64,000 nt of DNA from Halomicrobium urmianum (GTDB taxonomy: Archaea; Halobacteriota; Halobacteria; Halobacteriales; Haloarculaceae). A program made the position numbers and the translations under genes. Shown in pieces: positions 16,647-24,804 of this stretch. The DNA is taken from assembly GCF_020217425.1 (NCBI RefSeq), contig NZ_CP084092.1, positions 186,001-250,000 of the forward strand, given 5' to 3'. Numbering within the stretch: the stretch's first letter is position 1; every line of letters begins with the position of its first letter. The notes under the pieces were generated by a model that was given only the letters and a program-made list of their open reading frames with translations, did not search any database and was not told where the DNA came from.

Positions 16647-16934
16647 TCACACGATTGATAGCTGGTCACTCCCACTATCTCCCCCACTTCCGTTCTCGTT
16701 CCATGCAAGTTCGAACTCGACACTCAATTCACCGGATCCATCCGTCGGTCCCTCACGCTCGGCTTTCACCTCGAACGTCGGGCGAGCTGGGGGTTCCATC
16801 GCCACGGACTCTGATCCCGATTTGAGCGTGATCGCGTCCCCCTGTTCCAACTTGTCGGCTACCCGGCGAAGGTAGGTTGCGATCTCCGCTCGACTCTGAG
16901 CGCTTTCCGATTTGAACAGGACTTCTTCGGGCAT
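16647..16934 (-). CDS. Amphi-Trp domain protein
   Basis: A 95-aa protein that is essentially one amphi-Trp domain: MPEEVLFKSESAQSRAEIA, then YLRRVADKLEQGDAITL, then PTFEVKAEREG and ELSVEFELAWNE. The family is common in haloarchaea and halophilic bacteria; its function is unknown. The coding frame is intact, unlike two related copies in the same island at 20917-21203 (frameshifted) and 23538-23640 (fragment). The 270 bp between this gene and the MITE at 17211 hold nothing I can identify. Confidence 0.8.
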   Translation of the reverse strand: MPEEVLFKSESAQSRAEIATYLRRVADKLEQGDAITLKSGSESVAMEPPARPTFEVKAEREGPTDGSGELSVEFELAWNENGSGGDSGSDQLSIV

Positions 16935-17210
16935 ATAGACGCATACGCCGCCTATACCTATAACTACACCTCTCTATCGGACTGCTCTAGCTGAATCTAT
17001 CCCCTATATTCAGCAGTAAGGTTTTGACAATCCTGAGTCAATTTCACGGGGCGTGTTGCATACAGGACGCATATTCAGCTAAGAGGCGTATCCGAATCAA
17101 TCTAAACCGATCAACATCGAACGATACCTCGCAAAATTGCGGTGAGCTAACTACTTCACGGAGAGTGGAGGCCTGGACTCCAGAGAAAGAGTTTCGAGAA
17201 GAGTGAATTC

Positions 17211-17424
17211 TGCTCTGTTGAATCCGATGACGGCAGCGGGATCGGCGGACTAGCCTCAAGCGTTCGAGCAGGAGTCAGCAACAGCTGGCTGTTCGGAATT
17301 GACTCTCGCTCTCCGAAACTACCTCCATCGTTCGAAGTTCGCGTGTGAGAATCTATCGCCGCTGGCGCCTGATGACCGTGTACTCACCCTCGATCCCCGC
17401 GCTGCCTGCGGATTCAACAGAGCA
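17211..17424. mobile_element. 214-bp MITE with ISH1-type terminal repeats and 8-bp target duplication
   Basis: Terminal inverted repeats TGCTCTGTTGAATCCG (17211) and CGGATTCAACAGAGCA (ending 17424) match the ends of the adjacent IS. The flanks are identical 8-mers GTGAATTC at 17203-17210 and 17425-17432, an exact target duplication. No ORF of note is inside, so movement would need a transposase acting in trans, probably that of an IS like the one at 17442. Confidence 0.85.
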
Positions 17425-17441
17425 GTGAATTCCGAATAGAC

Positions 17442-18371
17442 TGCCTTGTTGAATCCGGTTGCGGTCACTGTTTGATGGAGCGTTCGAGGTTGTAGACGGC
17501 GGCGGTGAGCACCAGTTCGCGGAATTCTCGGTACCAGGCGCGTGGCCTGACAGCGGAGCCGTATCGACGTTTGATGGCCGAGAAGGCGGTCTCGGCCATC
17601 AAGCGCTGCCCGTAGAGCCCGCTGTCCAACCGTGCGTTGTGTGCGTGGTCGTAGTGGGCGAACAGCCGGTGTCTGATGACCGGCCGGACACCTGCGGCGC
17701 GGAGTGCGTCCCGCAGCGACTGATCGTCGTAGCCGTTGTCGCCGGCGAGACTCTCGATTTTCGTCGTATTTCGGAGCGCGACGCGACGGCCCACCTGAGT
17801 GTCGTGGGGCCAGTGTGCCGAGCAGTGGACGTCCAGGACGGCACACGACTCCGTATCGATCAGGGCCGTCGCTTTCAGTGTCCGTCTGTGGCGATCCGAC
17901 CGCGCGATGTAGTGGCTGGATGCCGCCTGCCGGTCGAAGAACGTGGCATCCAGCGCGCCATGATCGCCGGGATCGCAGCGTGCCGCTGACCGCCGGAGCA
18001 GCTGGCGCCAGACACGCATCGGCGCCCGCTCGAACGACCGCCACAGCGTTGAGGGCGCGGGAAACGCCGACCTCGCTAGCCGAAGCAAACCACGAACACG
18101 ATCCATCTCACTCACCCAGTCGACGATTTCGCGGTACGTCGCGTCCATGTGGATCCGCAAGAAATGCAGCGTCACGTGCTTCCAGGCAGGAAACCCGTTG
18201 CCAGCCGGGTCACTCACCGCCGACGTGGGGCTGGCGGCACAGCGCTTTTGAGCCAGCGACACTGCCTGTGTAACGAAGCGGAAGAGGGTGCTGGACACAT
18301 CCGATTCTTCCGCTTCGCTTCTCCCTTCACAGCGACGCTATCCGTTCACCGTCTCCGGATTCAACAGAGCA
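17442..18371 (-). mobile_element. 930-bp IS5-family (ISH1-type) insertion sequence
   Basis: Ends TGCCTTGTTGAATCCGG (left) and its near inverse ending AACAGAGCA (right) enclose one transposase gene. Perfect 8-bp direct repeats GAATAGAC flank it at 17434-17441 and 18372-18379; 8-bp duplications are a mark of the ISH1 group of IS5. It landed two bases from the MITE's right target repeat, inside a decayed DUF389 gene. Confidence 0.85.
17465..18298 (-). CDS. IS5-family transposase
   Basis: A 277-aa DDE transposase covering most of the 930-bp IS. Likely catalytic residues are Asp in GALDATFFDRQ, Asp in LAGDNGYDD and Glu in LMAETAFSAIKRRYG, in the spacing of IS5/IS4 transposases. The C-terminal AVYNLERSIKQ matches the usual end. 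The frame is open from start to stop and the target repeats are perfect, so the copy is probably recent and possibly active. It would also be the natural source of transposase for the adjacent MITE. Confidence 0.9.
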   Translation of the reverse strand: MSSTLFRFVTQAVSLAQKRCAASPTSAVSDPAGNGFPAWKHVTLHFLRIHMDATYREIVDWVSEMDRVRGLLRLARSAFPAPSTLWRSFERAPMRVWRQLLRRSAARCDPGDHGALDATFFDRQAASSHYIARSDRHRRTLKATALIDTESCAVLDVHCSAHWPHDTQVGRRVALRNTTKIESLAGDNGYDDQSLRDALRAAGVRPVIRHRLFAHYDHAHNARLDSGLYGQRLMAETAFSAIKRRYGSAVRPRAWYREFRELVLTAAVYNLERSIKQ

Positions 18372-18765
18372 GAATAGACTGGATCGTCGAGAATCTGTTG
18401 AACATCGTCCCGGATCGATTGTTCGACAGTGGCAGTCTGATACAGGAGAACGTCACAGTTCCGAGGAATGCAGAAAGGAGCAGAATGCTAATCAGGAGAA
18501 CGCTGACACGCTTGAAGAACGTCTTTCTGGTCTGCTCGATATGAAACCATTTGGACGGCCGATACCCCATACCAGAGCACGAGGAGTGCGGCGAGATTGA
18601 TCGATAGGATGTTGACAAGAAGTGACACTCCGGAACCCACCGCGAGTGCCGTATTTCCCCATGCGATACCGATGCCGACCGTCGCTGCGGGAGGAACGAG
18701 TGCCACGGCAATCATGACGCCAACCAGTGCCGATGAAAGTCCCGAAGCGAGGCTAATTATTTGAT
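18372..18765 (-). pseudogene. DUF389 / TIGR00341-type membrane protein, frameshifted and truncated
   Basis: The minus strand encodes SALVGVMIAVALVPPAATVG and LLVNILSINLAALLVLWY, highly typical of the DUF389 membrane core, up to about 18555. The frame is then broken: the expected continuation GYRPSKWFHIEQTRKTFFKR is present but in another frame. Upstream the match stops at about 18765 with no start or N-terminal helices, and downstream the IS and MITE interrupt it. The gene is dead at both ends and in the middle. Confidence 0.75.
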
Positions 18766-18889
18766 GTAGGTTTTTAAACGTGGTATGGTAGAAAAGGTAA
18801 TTTAAACAATGATTACAAACATAGACACTCGCCTACTGGGATGAGACGTGTCATTTAGGGTGTCTGAGCTCTAGCTGGCATACTGGTTA

Positions 18890-19333
18890 GTGATTATGCA
18901 GCTCGCGGTCGGCTGGTGGTTCTTGCGTGCAGGGCTTGACAAGTTCCTAGCATGGCCATTCGACGCGAGTTGGTTCGTCGGCGGCGCAACTGCCGGGACG
19001 AGTCTTGGCCCGGTCGTGACACCGTTCGCTGGGGATGCGGGACTGGCATTCGTCAACATCATGGTTCCACTCGGGCAGACGCTGATTGGACTGGGCCTCG
19101 TCCTCGGGGCGTTGACCCGGCTCGCCGCTTTCTTCGGTGCCTTCCTAATGTCGTTCTTCTACTTCATTAACGGCGAGACGGGTGGCTGGGCCCACGGCGT
19201 CGTCACAGGCGAGTTGCTCGGGCTGCTCATTTTTGCGATGATCGCCACGCTCGGAGCTGGTCGTGTGCTCGGTATCGACGCGTATTTCCACGAATGGACC
19301 TGTTCGAAGATAACACTAAACTACGGTGGCTGA
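18890..19333 (+). CDS. DoxX-family membrane protein, N-terminally shortened
   Basis: A 147-aa protein with four hydrophobic segments. It has the DoxX features AVGWWFLRAGLDKFLAWPF, MVPLGQTLIGLGLVLGAL, TRLAAFFGAFLMSFFYF and GRVLGIDA. Compared with the DoxX at 61940-62473 it lacks roughly the first 25 residues. An in-frame TAG just upstream (18870s) precedes LAYWLV, which looks like lost coding sequence, so translation may begin at GTG 18890 or ATG 18896. DoxX proteins are membrane partners in thiosulfate or thiol oxidation in some organisms; the role here is unknown. It is followed 20 bp later by a small membrane protein, as at 41.5-42.4 kb. Confidence 0.75.
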   Translation: MIMQLAVGWWFLRAGLDKFLAWPFDASWFVGGATAGTSLGPVVTPFAGDAGLAFVNIMVPLGQTLIGLGLVLGALTRLAAFFGAFLMSFFYFINGETGGWAHGVVTGELLGLLIFAMIATLGAGRVLGIDAYFHEWTCSKITLNYGG

Positions 19334-19353
19334 TCGGATGAGAGGTGATGACA

Positions 19354-19620
19354 ATGAGTGAACTCAACACAACAGACAAGGTGGCAGCGTATGTCGGCGG
19401 CGGGCTAATCGTACTTGGCGCCGTCGTGATAGGTCTCCTGGAGATGATCGCGGGTAGTCCCCACCCAGTTACGGGCGAGGGACAGATAGAACACGAGGCG
19501 CTAATCCCGCTGGAAATACGGTCGTACATCATTATCCTTGGACTGCTTATCTGGGCCGTGTATGCAATCTACAAGGTCATCGGAACCACTTCGGCCACCG
19601 ATACGGCCGATATGACTTAA
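19354..19620 (+). CDS. Small two-helix membrane protein, DoxX partner
   Basis: An 88-aa protein with two hydrophobic helices (VAAYVGGGLIVLGAVVIGLLEMIAG and YIIILGLLIWAVYAIYKVIG) separated by a polar loop. GAGGTGAT just upstream favours the ATG at 19354 over the two preceding ATGs. The gene at 41532-41828 encodes a protein of the same layout (helix ending EILAGPPYG, loop, second helix), also directly after a doxX gene, so the two form a conserved pair. Function unknown; a subunit of a DoxX membrane complex is the simplest reading. Confidence 0.65.
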   Translation: MSELNTTDKVAAYVGGGLIVLGAVVIGLLEMIAGSPHPVTGEGQIEHEALIPLEIRSYIIILGLLIWAVYAIYKVIGTTSATDTADMT

Positions 19621-19717
19621 CGACGTAAAGAGCAGCAACTGAGGCCGAATCCTTCTGTCTTATATCGCGGTCGGTTTTAAGGGACCTAGCCCCCTATTGC
19701 CTAGTTGGTGCGTTCCA

Positions 19718-20770
19718 ATGCAAGCATTCGTGATGAAAGAACTCGGAGAGGTGGAATTTGTCGAGAAAGACAAGCCTGACGTTGGGCCGAATGACGCACG
19801 TCTCCGACCGACAAAAGGCCTCGTCTGTACGTCTGACGTACACACCGTCCACGGGGCTATTGGCGAACGAGAAAATCTCACACTCGGGCATGAGGTTGTC
19901 GGCATCGTGGACGCAGTGGGTACCGAGGTTGAGGATTTCGAGCCGGGTGATAGAGTCGTCGTTGGAGCGATCACGCCCGACTGGGGATCCGCCGCCGCAC
20001 AGGATGGACACTCCTCACAGTCCAACCAAGCGCTCGGTGGCTGGAAGTTCGCCAACGTCAAAGATGGAGTGTTCGCCGAATACGTCCATGTGAACGAGGC
20101 TGATGCAAACCTCGCTCACATCCCCGATTCAGTGACTGACGAAGAAGCTGCCTATGTGACTGATATGATGAGTACAGGATTCATGGGCGCAGAAAACGCT
20201 GACATCCCGGTCGGAGGATCCGTCGCCGTGTTTGCGCAGGGCCCCGTCGGGCTGATGGCCACAAAGGGCGCGGTCCTTCAAGGAGCTGGACGGATCATAG
20301 CGGTTGAAACCGAGTCAAATCGACAGGAACTGGCTCGTGAGTACGGTGCCGACAACATCGTTGATTTCGCAGAGGGCGACCCAGTTGAACAGATTATGGA
20401 CCTCACGAATGGTGAGGGGGTCGATTCTGCAATCGAAGCTCTTGGCCGGTCCGAAACCTTCGAACAGTGCGTCAAGGTGACGAAACCTGGGGGAACGATC
20501 TCGAACGTCGGCTATCACGGAGAGGGAGAATACGTAAACATACCGCGGGAAGAGTGGGGCGTCGGCATGGCAGAAAAGACGATCAACACTGGCCTCTGTC
20601 CTGGGGGCCGGCTACGCCTGCAGCGTCTCCTTCGCCTTCTTGAAACAGAGCGTGTCGATCCGACACTCATGACTAGTCATGAGTTCCCCTTCGAAGAAAC
20701 CGACGAAGCCTTCCGCCTCATGGAAACGAAAGAAGACAACATCATCAAACCGCTTATCAACTTTGAATAG
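19718..20770 (+). CDS. Zinc-dependent medium-chain alcohol dehydrogenase (TbADH-like)
   Basis: A 350-aa MDR-superfamily dehydrogenase. The catalytic zinc site is Cys37 in LVCTSDVH with His58-Glu59 in LTLGHEVVG. The nucleotide-binding fold begins at about residue 170 (SVAVFAQGPVGLMATKGAVLQGA). The CTSD start of the active site and the acidic ITPDWG loop resemble tetrameric secondary alcohol dehydrogenases of the Thermoanaerobacter type rather than threonine dehydrogenase. It probably interconverts secondary alcohols and ketones with NAD(P). TTTTAAGG at 19675-19682 is a likely TATA box. Confidence 0.85.
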   Translation: MQAFVMKELGEVEFVEKDKPDVGPNDARLRPTKGLVCTSDVHTVHGAIGERENLTLGHEVVGIVDAVGTEVEDFEPGDRVVVGAITPDWGSAAAQDGHSSQSNQALGGWKFANVKDGVFAEYVHVNEADANLAHIPDSVTDEEAAYVTDMMSTGFMGAENADIPVGGSVAVFAQGPVGLMATKGAVLQGAGRIIAVETESNRQELAREYGADNIVDFAEGDPVEQIMDLTNGEGVDSAIEALGRSETFEQCVKVTKPGGTISNVGYHGEGEYVNIPREEWGVGMAEKTINTGLCPGGRLRLQRLLRLLETERVDPTLMTSHEFPFEETDEAFRLMETKEDNIIKPLINFE

Positions 20771-20916
20771 TCAGTTCGTTCAGCTCTGACGTTCTACGGG
20801 GACCATCTATTTCACCGTTTCAATCGTCCACTATGAGGGTATCATATAACGGTTCACACGGCATTATTTTCATCCAGTAGGAAGCAGATCTATTGCCCAG
20901 TAAGCGGGCTGTTTAA

Positions 20917-21203
20917 TCACGCAATTTGTAACTGGCCGCTCGCGCCATCTGCCTCACTGGCATTCTCGTCCCATTCGAGTTCAAATTCGATAGTCAACTC
21001 ACCGGGCCCGCCCGTTGGCCCCTCACGTTCCGCCTTAACCTCGAACGTCGGACGGGCTAGCGGTTCCAACGTCACGGACTCGGTCCTGATTTGAGTGTGA
21101 CTGCTTCCCCTTGTTCGAGCCTCTCAGCGACCCTGCGAAGATACGAGGTTATGTCTTCTCGGGTCTGGTCGCTCTCTGATTTGAACAGCACTTCTTCGGA
21201 CAT
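20917..21203 (-). pseudogene. Amphi-Trp domain gene with single-base frameshift
   Basis: The start MSEEVLFKSESDQTREDI and the C-terminal part (PTFEVKAEREGPTGGPGE in another frame) are both clear and align with the intact gene at 16647-16934. They are joined by a region missing one base near 21085: the intact frame would read SGSESVT, but here the deletion gives a TGA stop in SGPSP. The gene is therefore truncated after about 40 codons. Confidence 0.75.
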
Positions 21204-21399
21204 ACAGAGTGAATACGCCGCCTGCACCGATAAGTGAATCCTCTGTATCTGCTGTTCCGGCTCTTATACCGTCTGTGTTGCACGGCCTCGAAGACGTGTT
21301 ACTACGTGGGTTTCAACACGAGAGCCGTCGCTACGTCAGCAGGTTAGCAAAAGATAAGGGTCATCACTGGCGACTGGCAGATGTAACGGAGTTCGAGAT

Positions 21400-21915
21400 A
21401 TGCCAGAAACACCACTCAATGGTGACATTGACCAACGAGGTGAACTGGCTCTGTCTAGTCCCGATTTTGAGGTGGAAGAGCAGATGCCGGACTGGACGGG
21501 CTACGTGAATGAAAACGAGAACCCGGAACTGGAGATCACCGGTGTCCCAGACGGTACTGAGTCCCTGGTCATGGTCGTCGATGACCCTGACGCGCAGCCG
21601 GTTGCAGGCCACACCTGGGATCACTGGTTTGTCTGGAATATCGATCCCGACATCGGCACCATTCCACGAGACTGGAACGCCAAAGACGCAATGGAAGGGT
21701 TCAACGACTACGTCGAGCAGGGGTACGGCGGGCCGTCGCCGCCGGAAGGCAGTCACGACTACCGATTCAAACTCCTAGCCCTGGACAGCACATTGGAGGT
21801 GCCGGCGGAGACGCGAAAGACCCGTGTCGGCTCCGCGATTGCGATGAACGTCGACGTCCTCGCGGCCACCCAAATCGTTGGTACGTACCACGCCGACCAA
21901 GGAACTGCATTCTAA
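21400..21915 (+). CDS. YbhB/YbcL (PEBP, Raf-kinase-inhibitor-like) protein
   Basis: A 171-aa phosphatidylethanolamine-binding-like protein. The anion-site motifs are present: MVVDDPDAQ, HWFVWNID and YGGPSPPEGSHDYRFKLLALD. Bacterial and archaeal members are small soluble proteins of uncertain function that bind an anion or phospholipid head group at this conserved pocket. It is followed 4 bp later by an ABM-type protein, so the two probably share a transcript. Confidence 0.85.
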   Translation: MPETPLNGDIDQRGELALSSPDFEVEEQMPDWTGYVNENENPELEITGVPDGTESLVMVVDDPDAQPVAGHTWDHWFVWNIDPDIGTIPRDWNAKDAMEGFNDYVEQGYGGPSPPEGSHDYRFKLLALDSTLEVPAETRKTRVGSAIAMNVDVLAATQIVGTYHADQGTAF

Positions 21916-21919
21916 CGCC

Positions 21920-22225
21920 ATGATCGTATTGCACGCAGCCTTCCCCATCGACCCGGACAAACGAGAAGAAGCCCTAGAACTGGCGGAGGACTTGGTGGAG
22001 AAGTCAAACCAAGAACCAGGTATGATCGAGTACCGGGCGACCACTGACATCGGGGACGAGAACGTGATCCGGTTCTTCGAGCAGTACGAGGATGCCGAAG
22101 CGTTCGAATCCCATACCCAGACAGCCCACTTCGAGAACTTCGAGGAACAATTGCCGGACCTTCTGGCGGGAGAACCGGAGGTAAGACAGTTCGAGGTCGG
22201 CGAAGCAACCGAACTCGAACTATAA
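21920..22225 (+). CDS. Antibiotic biosynthesis monooxygenase (ABM)-like dimeric ferredoxin-fold protein
   Basis: A 101-aa protein with the ABM pattern MIVLHAAFPIDPDKREEALE, then PGMIEYRATTDIGDENVIRFFEQY, then FESHTQTAHFENF. Family members are small dimers that bind or oxidise quinones or act as stress-related scavengers. Nothing in the sequence sets the substrate. The ATG at 21920 lies 4 bp after the YbhB-like stop. The 174 bp after its end hold nothing recognised. Confidence 0.8.
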   Translation: MIVLHAAFPIDPDKREEALELAEDLVEKSNQEPGMIEYRATTDIGDENVIRFFEQYEDAEAFESHTQTAHFENFEEQLPDLLAGEPEVRQFEVGEATELEL

Positions 22226-22399
22226 GACACAATATTTCCCTTCTTTCGCAACATGCTATTTCGGGATATTCAAGTCGATAATCAGTTAGTGTAAGTAAGC
22301 AGGATTGTTGGATCGTTCCTAACCAGCATTGTCATCGTTCTGAACATTCAATGCTATAAGAAGGGACAAGAGCAGTCGTACCTTGAAAAGCCAGTACTC

Positions 22400-23428
22400 T
22401 CACACAAATATGAGAATTATCCCGGATACATAGATGAGGAAGATCAGATAGCTTTCAGTTCCGACGTCTGTCCCGAAGTCCTCGGTCTCTCGCCGGATCA
22501 ACATAATCATCAGGACGCTGCTCATGAGGATGGCAACCCCAGTTAGAAACGGCACTTCAGGACTTACGTCCCTGTAGATCGGGGCTGCCGAATAGGCGAG
22601 GTCACCAAGCGCGATCATGAGTGTATCGAACACGTTTCCTCCGATGATATCCCCAATTGCCAGCGCTACCGCTCCCCGTTTGACAGCTGACACGGCTGTG
22701 ACCAGTTCGGGAATCGATGAGGAAATGGCCATTCCCGTCATCCCCATGAGCATCGGAGAGGTTCCCGTCTCCGCGACTAGCCCCTGTCCACTGTACGAGA
22801 TCAACCACCCAGCCCCGCCGATGAGCCCAGCGATCAAGAGATACTCTCCGAAAAGGCCCAGTGATAGGAGCGAGTCACGACGAGTACGTTTGGACCCGGA
22901 ACGAGCATCCTGTTGAGTGGTCTGCCCAGATAACCGGCGGGCGTACCACTTCGGTTCGACTTCAGATGTCTGAATCATCCGAAATCCGAGGAATACAGCG
23001 GTAACGAGAACAAATGTCGCTGGATGAAGACCGAAAATTGTGAACACAGTGGGGACTAGCATGGCCAGTAACGCGAGCGTCAATAGGAACAGCAGGATCG
23101 CTAACTGCATGAGACTCGCGGACGCCGTCACCTCTTCGCTGAGTGGTCCGCGTCGCATCACGACGTCCGCAACGGCGATGAACACAGTCTGTGCTGCGAT
23201 TCCACCGACCGCATTACTTACCGATAACGTAGCTTGCCCACCGAGAGCTGTATCGAATGAAATAATGATGCCGGGCAGTGAGGTACTCGCTCCCAGAAGG
23301 ATCATTCCCCCAAGCGACTGTCCGATGCCGAAGGCATCAGCGAGGTCCTCTGCGAGGCGGCTGAGCCGAGGACCAGTAGCTAAGATAACGATAGCTCCCA
23401 GCACAAAGAGCCCGATTTCCTCCCACAT
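22400..23428 (-). CDS. Sodium/calcium exchanger-family (CaCA) cation antiporter
   Basis: A 342-aa membrane protein built from two inverted halves. The first alpha repeat is MILLGASTSLPGIIISF with SNAVGGIAAQTVF; the second is GMAISSSIPELVTAV with GDIIGGNVFDTLMI. These GxS/TSxPE-type motifs form the ion sites of Na+/Ca2+ exchangers, although the first repeat has Gly where most have Glu (TSLPG rather than TSLPE), which may change ion choice. About ten helices, with a charged central loop at 165-185. Confidence 0.82.
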   Translation of the reverse strand: MWEEIGLFVLGAIVILATGPRLSRLAEDLADAFGIGQSLGGMILLGASTSLPGIIISFDTALGGQATLSVSNAVGGIAAQTVFIAVADVVMRRGPLSEEVTASASLMQLAILLFLLTLALLAMLVPTVFTIFGLHPATFVLVTAVFLGFRMIQTSEVEPKWYARRLSGQTTQQDARSGSKRTRRDSLLSLGLFGEYLLIAGLIGGAGWLISYSGQGLVAETGTSPMLMGMTGMAISSSIPELVTAVSAVKRGAVALAIGDIIGGNVFDTLMIALGDLAYSAAPIYRDVSPEVPFLTGVAILMSSVLMIMLIRRETEDFGTDVGTESYLIFLIYVSGIILIFV

Positions 23429-23537
23429 AGTGCGCCTTTACGCCTTCAAAAAGTGTAGACAAAAATCCTCGCTTACGTGAACGATTACCGACGTAGTGGA
23501 GGAGAATTACAGGAGAGTATCGATCACAAAAAGAGTG

Positions 23538-23640
23538 TTACTTTGTCCACCTGATTTCGTATTCAAGTTCGGACCGTTGGTCTCCGGGTTCCGAATCTGT
23601 GAGTCGTTCGAGTTCGACCTCGAATGTCGGTACGACCGCA
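23538..23640 (-). pseudogene. Amphi-Trp domain C-terminal fragment
   Basis: The minus strand reads PTFEVELERLTDSEPGDQ then ELEYEIRWTK, a clear match to the last third of amphi-Trp domains. The N-terminal part is absent; upstream sequence instead belongs to an unrelated plus-strand ORF that starts inside this fragment. It is the third amphi-Trp copy in the island. Confidence 0.6.
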
Positions 23641-24297
23641 GGCTTTGGTACCAGAAATAAACTGAACGTATTACTCAGTGAGCTCATAGACGAAGGACTG
23701 GAAACCGCGATCACGACCACCCAAGCCGAGAGTGAGTTGGTATCTCTCCTTTCAGAGAACGGTGTTCTGAACCCGAAGACGATGCACTATGGTGAGGTCC
23801 GCTCACGGAACGACTACGGTGATGAGGACGTCGGGTTCGTAAACGGATGCATGGATCCGGGCGATGATTTCGTGCTCACGGTATTAAGCGAGTATGAGTG
23901 CGACGCTGAGCCGGAACAGACGGAGTGTAAAGGATGCGATGGAAAGGGATAAAAAGAATGTGATAAGACCGGTCTCCAGCGTGCGCGTGGACGCGGATCC
24001 ACTGGGCCGGACGCCGACACCGCTGATCCGATTCTCGCTTCGGTCCGGGAGAACGAAGTTGCACAGGCTGCTGGACGGTACGCCCGGAATGCTGACGATT
24101 CGGGCGACCGCGCCGTCGTATACATCCGGACGGACGCGACCCCGGCGGGATTCGCCGATGTGCAAGTGGAGGTGTGGAATGAGTGGCGACACAGAAGCAA
24201 GCCCGGATTATTGAGTCGCTACAGGCCGACGATTGGCTGTCAGCAAGACAAACCGCGGCCGAGCTGGATGTGTCAAAACGCCACATGTTGAAGACGC
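23599..24297 (+). pseudogene. Unknown accessory gene interrupted by an in-frame TAA
   Basis: An open frame from GTG 23599 reads to TAA at 23950 (117 aa, ending ECKGCDGKG). The same frame then stays open for about 115 more codons with haloarchaeal-looking content (TADPILASVRENEVAQAAGR, AVVYIRTDATPAGFADVQ). The first 17 codons lie on the opposite strand of an amphi-Trp fragment, so the true 5' end was probably lost by recombination. CKGCDGKG followed after the stop by KECDKTG could be the halves of a zinc ribbon. Family not recognised. It may instead be a 117-aa gene with chance downstream frame. Confidence 0.4.
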
Positions 24298-24536
24298 TGA
24301 AGAAACTCCGGGACCGCGGGATAGTTGATTGCCGAAAAGGTGAAGGTCCGTACGGTGCGGACCTATATCGGTCCATCACCGGGAAAACGGCCTCACACTT
24401 AACGGAACTTGGCCCGTCGATGTCTCGGGACGATCAGTTAGACGGGCCGATGTGGTCACTCATAAGCGCGCTGTATCTCGCACACCCTCATGAACGCCCT
24501 CAACAACCGACACGGACTCCATCGGTCAGTTCGTAG
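24183..24536 (+). CDS. Winged-helix DNA-binding protein, small
   Basis: A 117-aa protein beginning at GTG 24183. It has a helix-turn-helix pattern SLQADDWLSARQTAAELDVS followed by RHMLKTLKKLRDRGIVDCRK and a wing-like GEGPYGADLYRSI, typical of MarR/ArsR-like or phage-type winged helices in haloarchaea. The C-terminal 45 residues are not recognised. It overlaps the preceding interrupted ORF in a different frame. It is the last gene before the right end of the island. Confidence 0.5.
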   Translation: MATQKQARIIESLQADDWLSARQTAAELDVSKRHMLKTLKKLRDRGIVDCRKGEGPYGADLYRSITGKTASHLTELGPSMSRDDQLDGPMWSLISALYLAHPHERPQQPTRTPSVSS

Positions 24537-24804
24537 CCCGCCCTGACGGCTGATTCAGCGGGAACAGTGTAGAACCAATAGGGTTTCAACAGAGCCGGTC
24601 AAGCGGTGGCACTCAACGAGCGGTCCCCCGCCGACCTGGCCGTGAGGCGGCCGCACGGTCGCACCGACGTCGGGCGGTTCCCCCTCGGGACCGTCGCCCC
24701 GCAGTACTGCGGTCAGGACGCCGAGATATCGGCGGCGAAGCCGCCGTTCGAAGCGAACTGGTAACTACTGTTATGGTCGTGGCCGCGGTCAGCGACGCGG
24801 TACA

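Larger units (their letters stand above)
14634..24596. mobile_element. Putative ~10-kb accessory island with inverted ends and 8-bp flanking repeat
   Basis: The left end GCCTCTGTTGAAATCC (14634-14649) is matched in inverted orientation by GGGTTTCAACAGAGCC (24581-24596). The flanking 8-mers are GGTCCAGC (14626-14633) and GGTCAAGC (24597-24604), seven of eight identical, as left by an old target duplication. The interior is visibly poorer in G+C than the DNA on both sides and is rich in insertion elements, pseudogenes and duplicated amphi-Trp genes. Ends with CTGTTGAA and 8-bp duplications are typical of several haloarchaeal IS groups (ISH1-type IS5, IS6), so this may be a composite or recombined structure rather than a single transposon. 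Confidence 0.55.
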
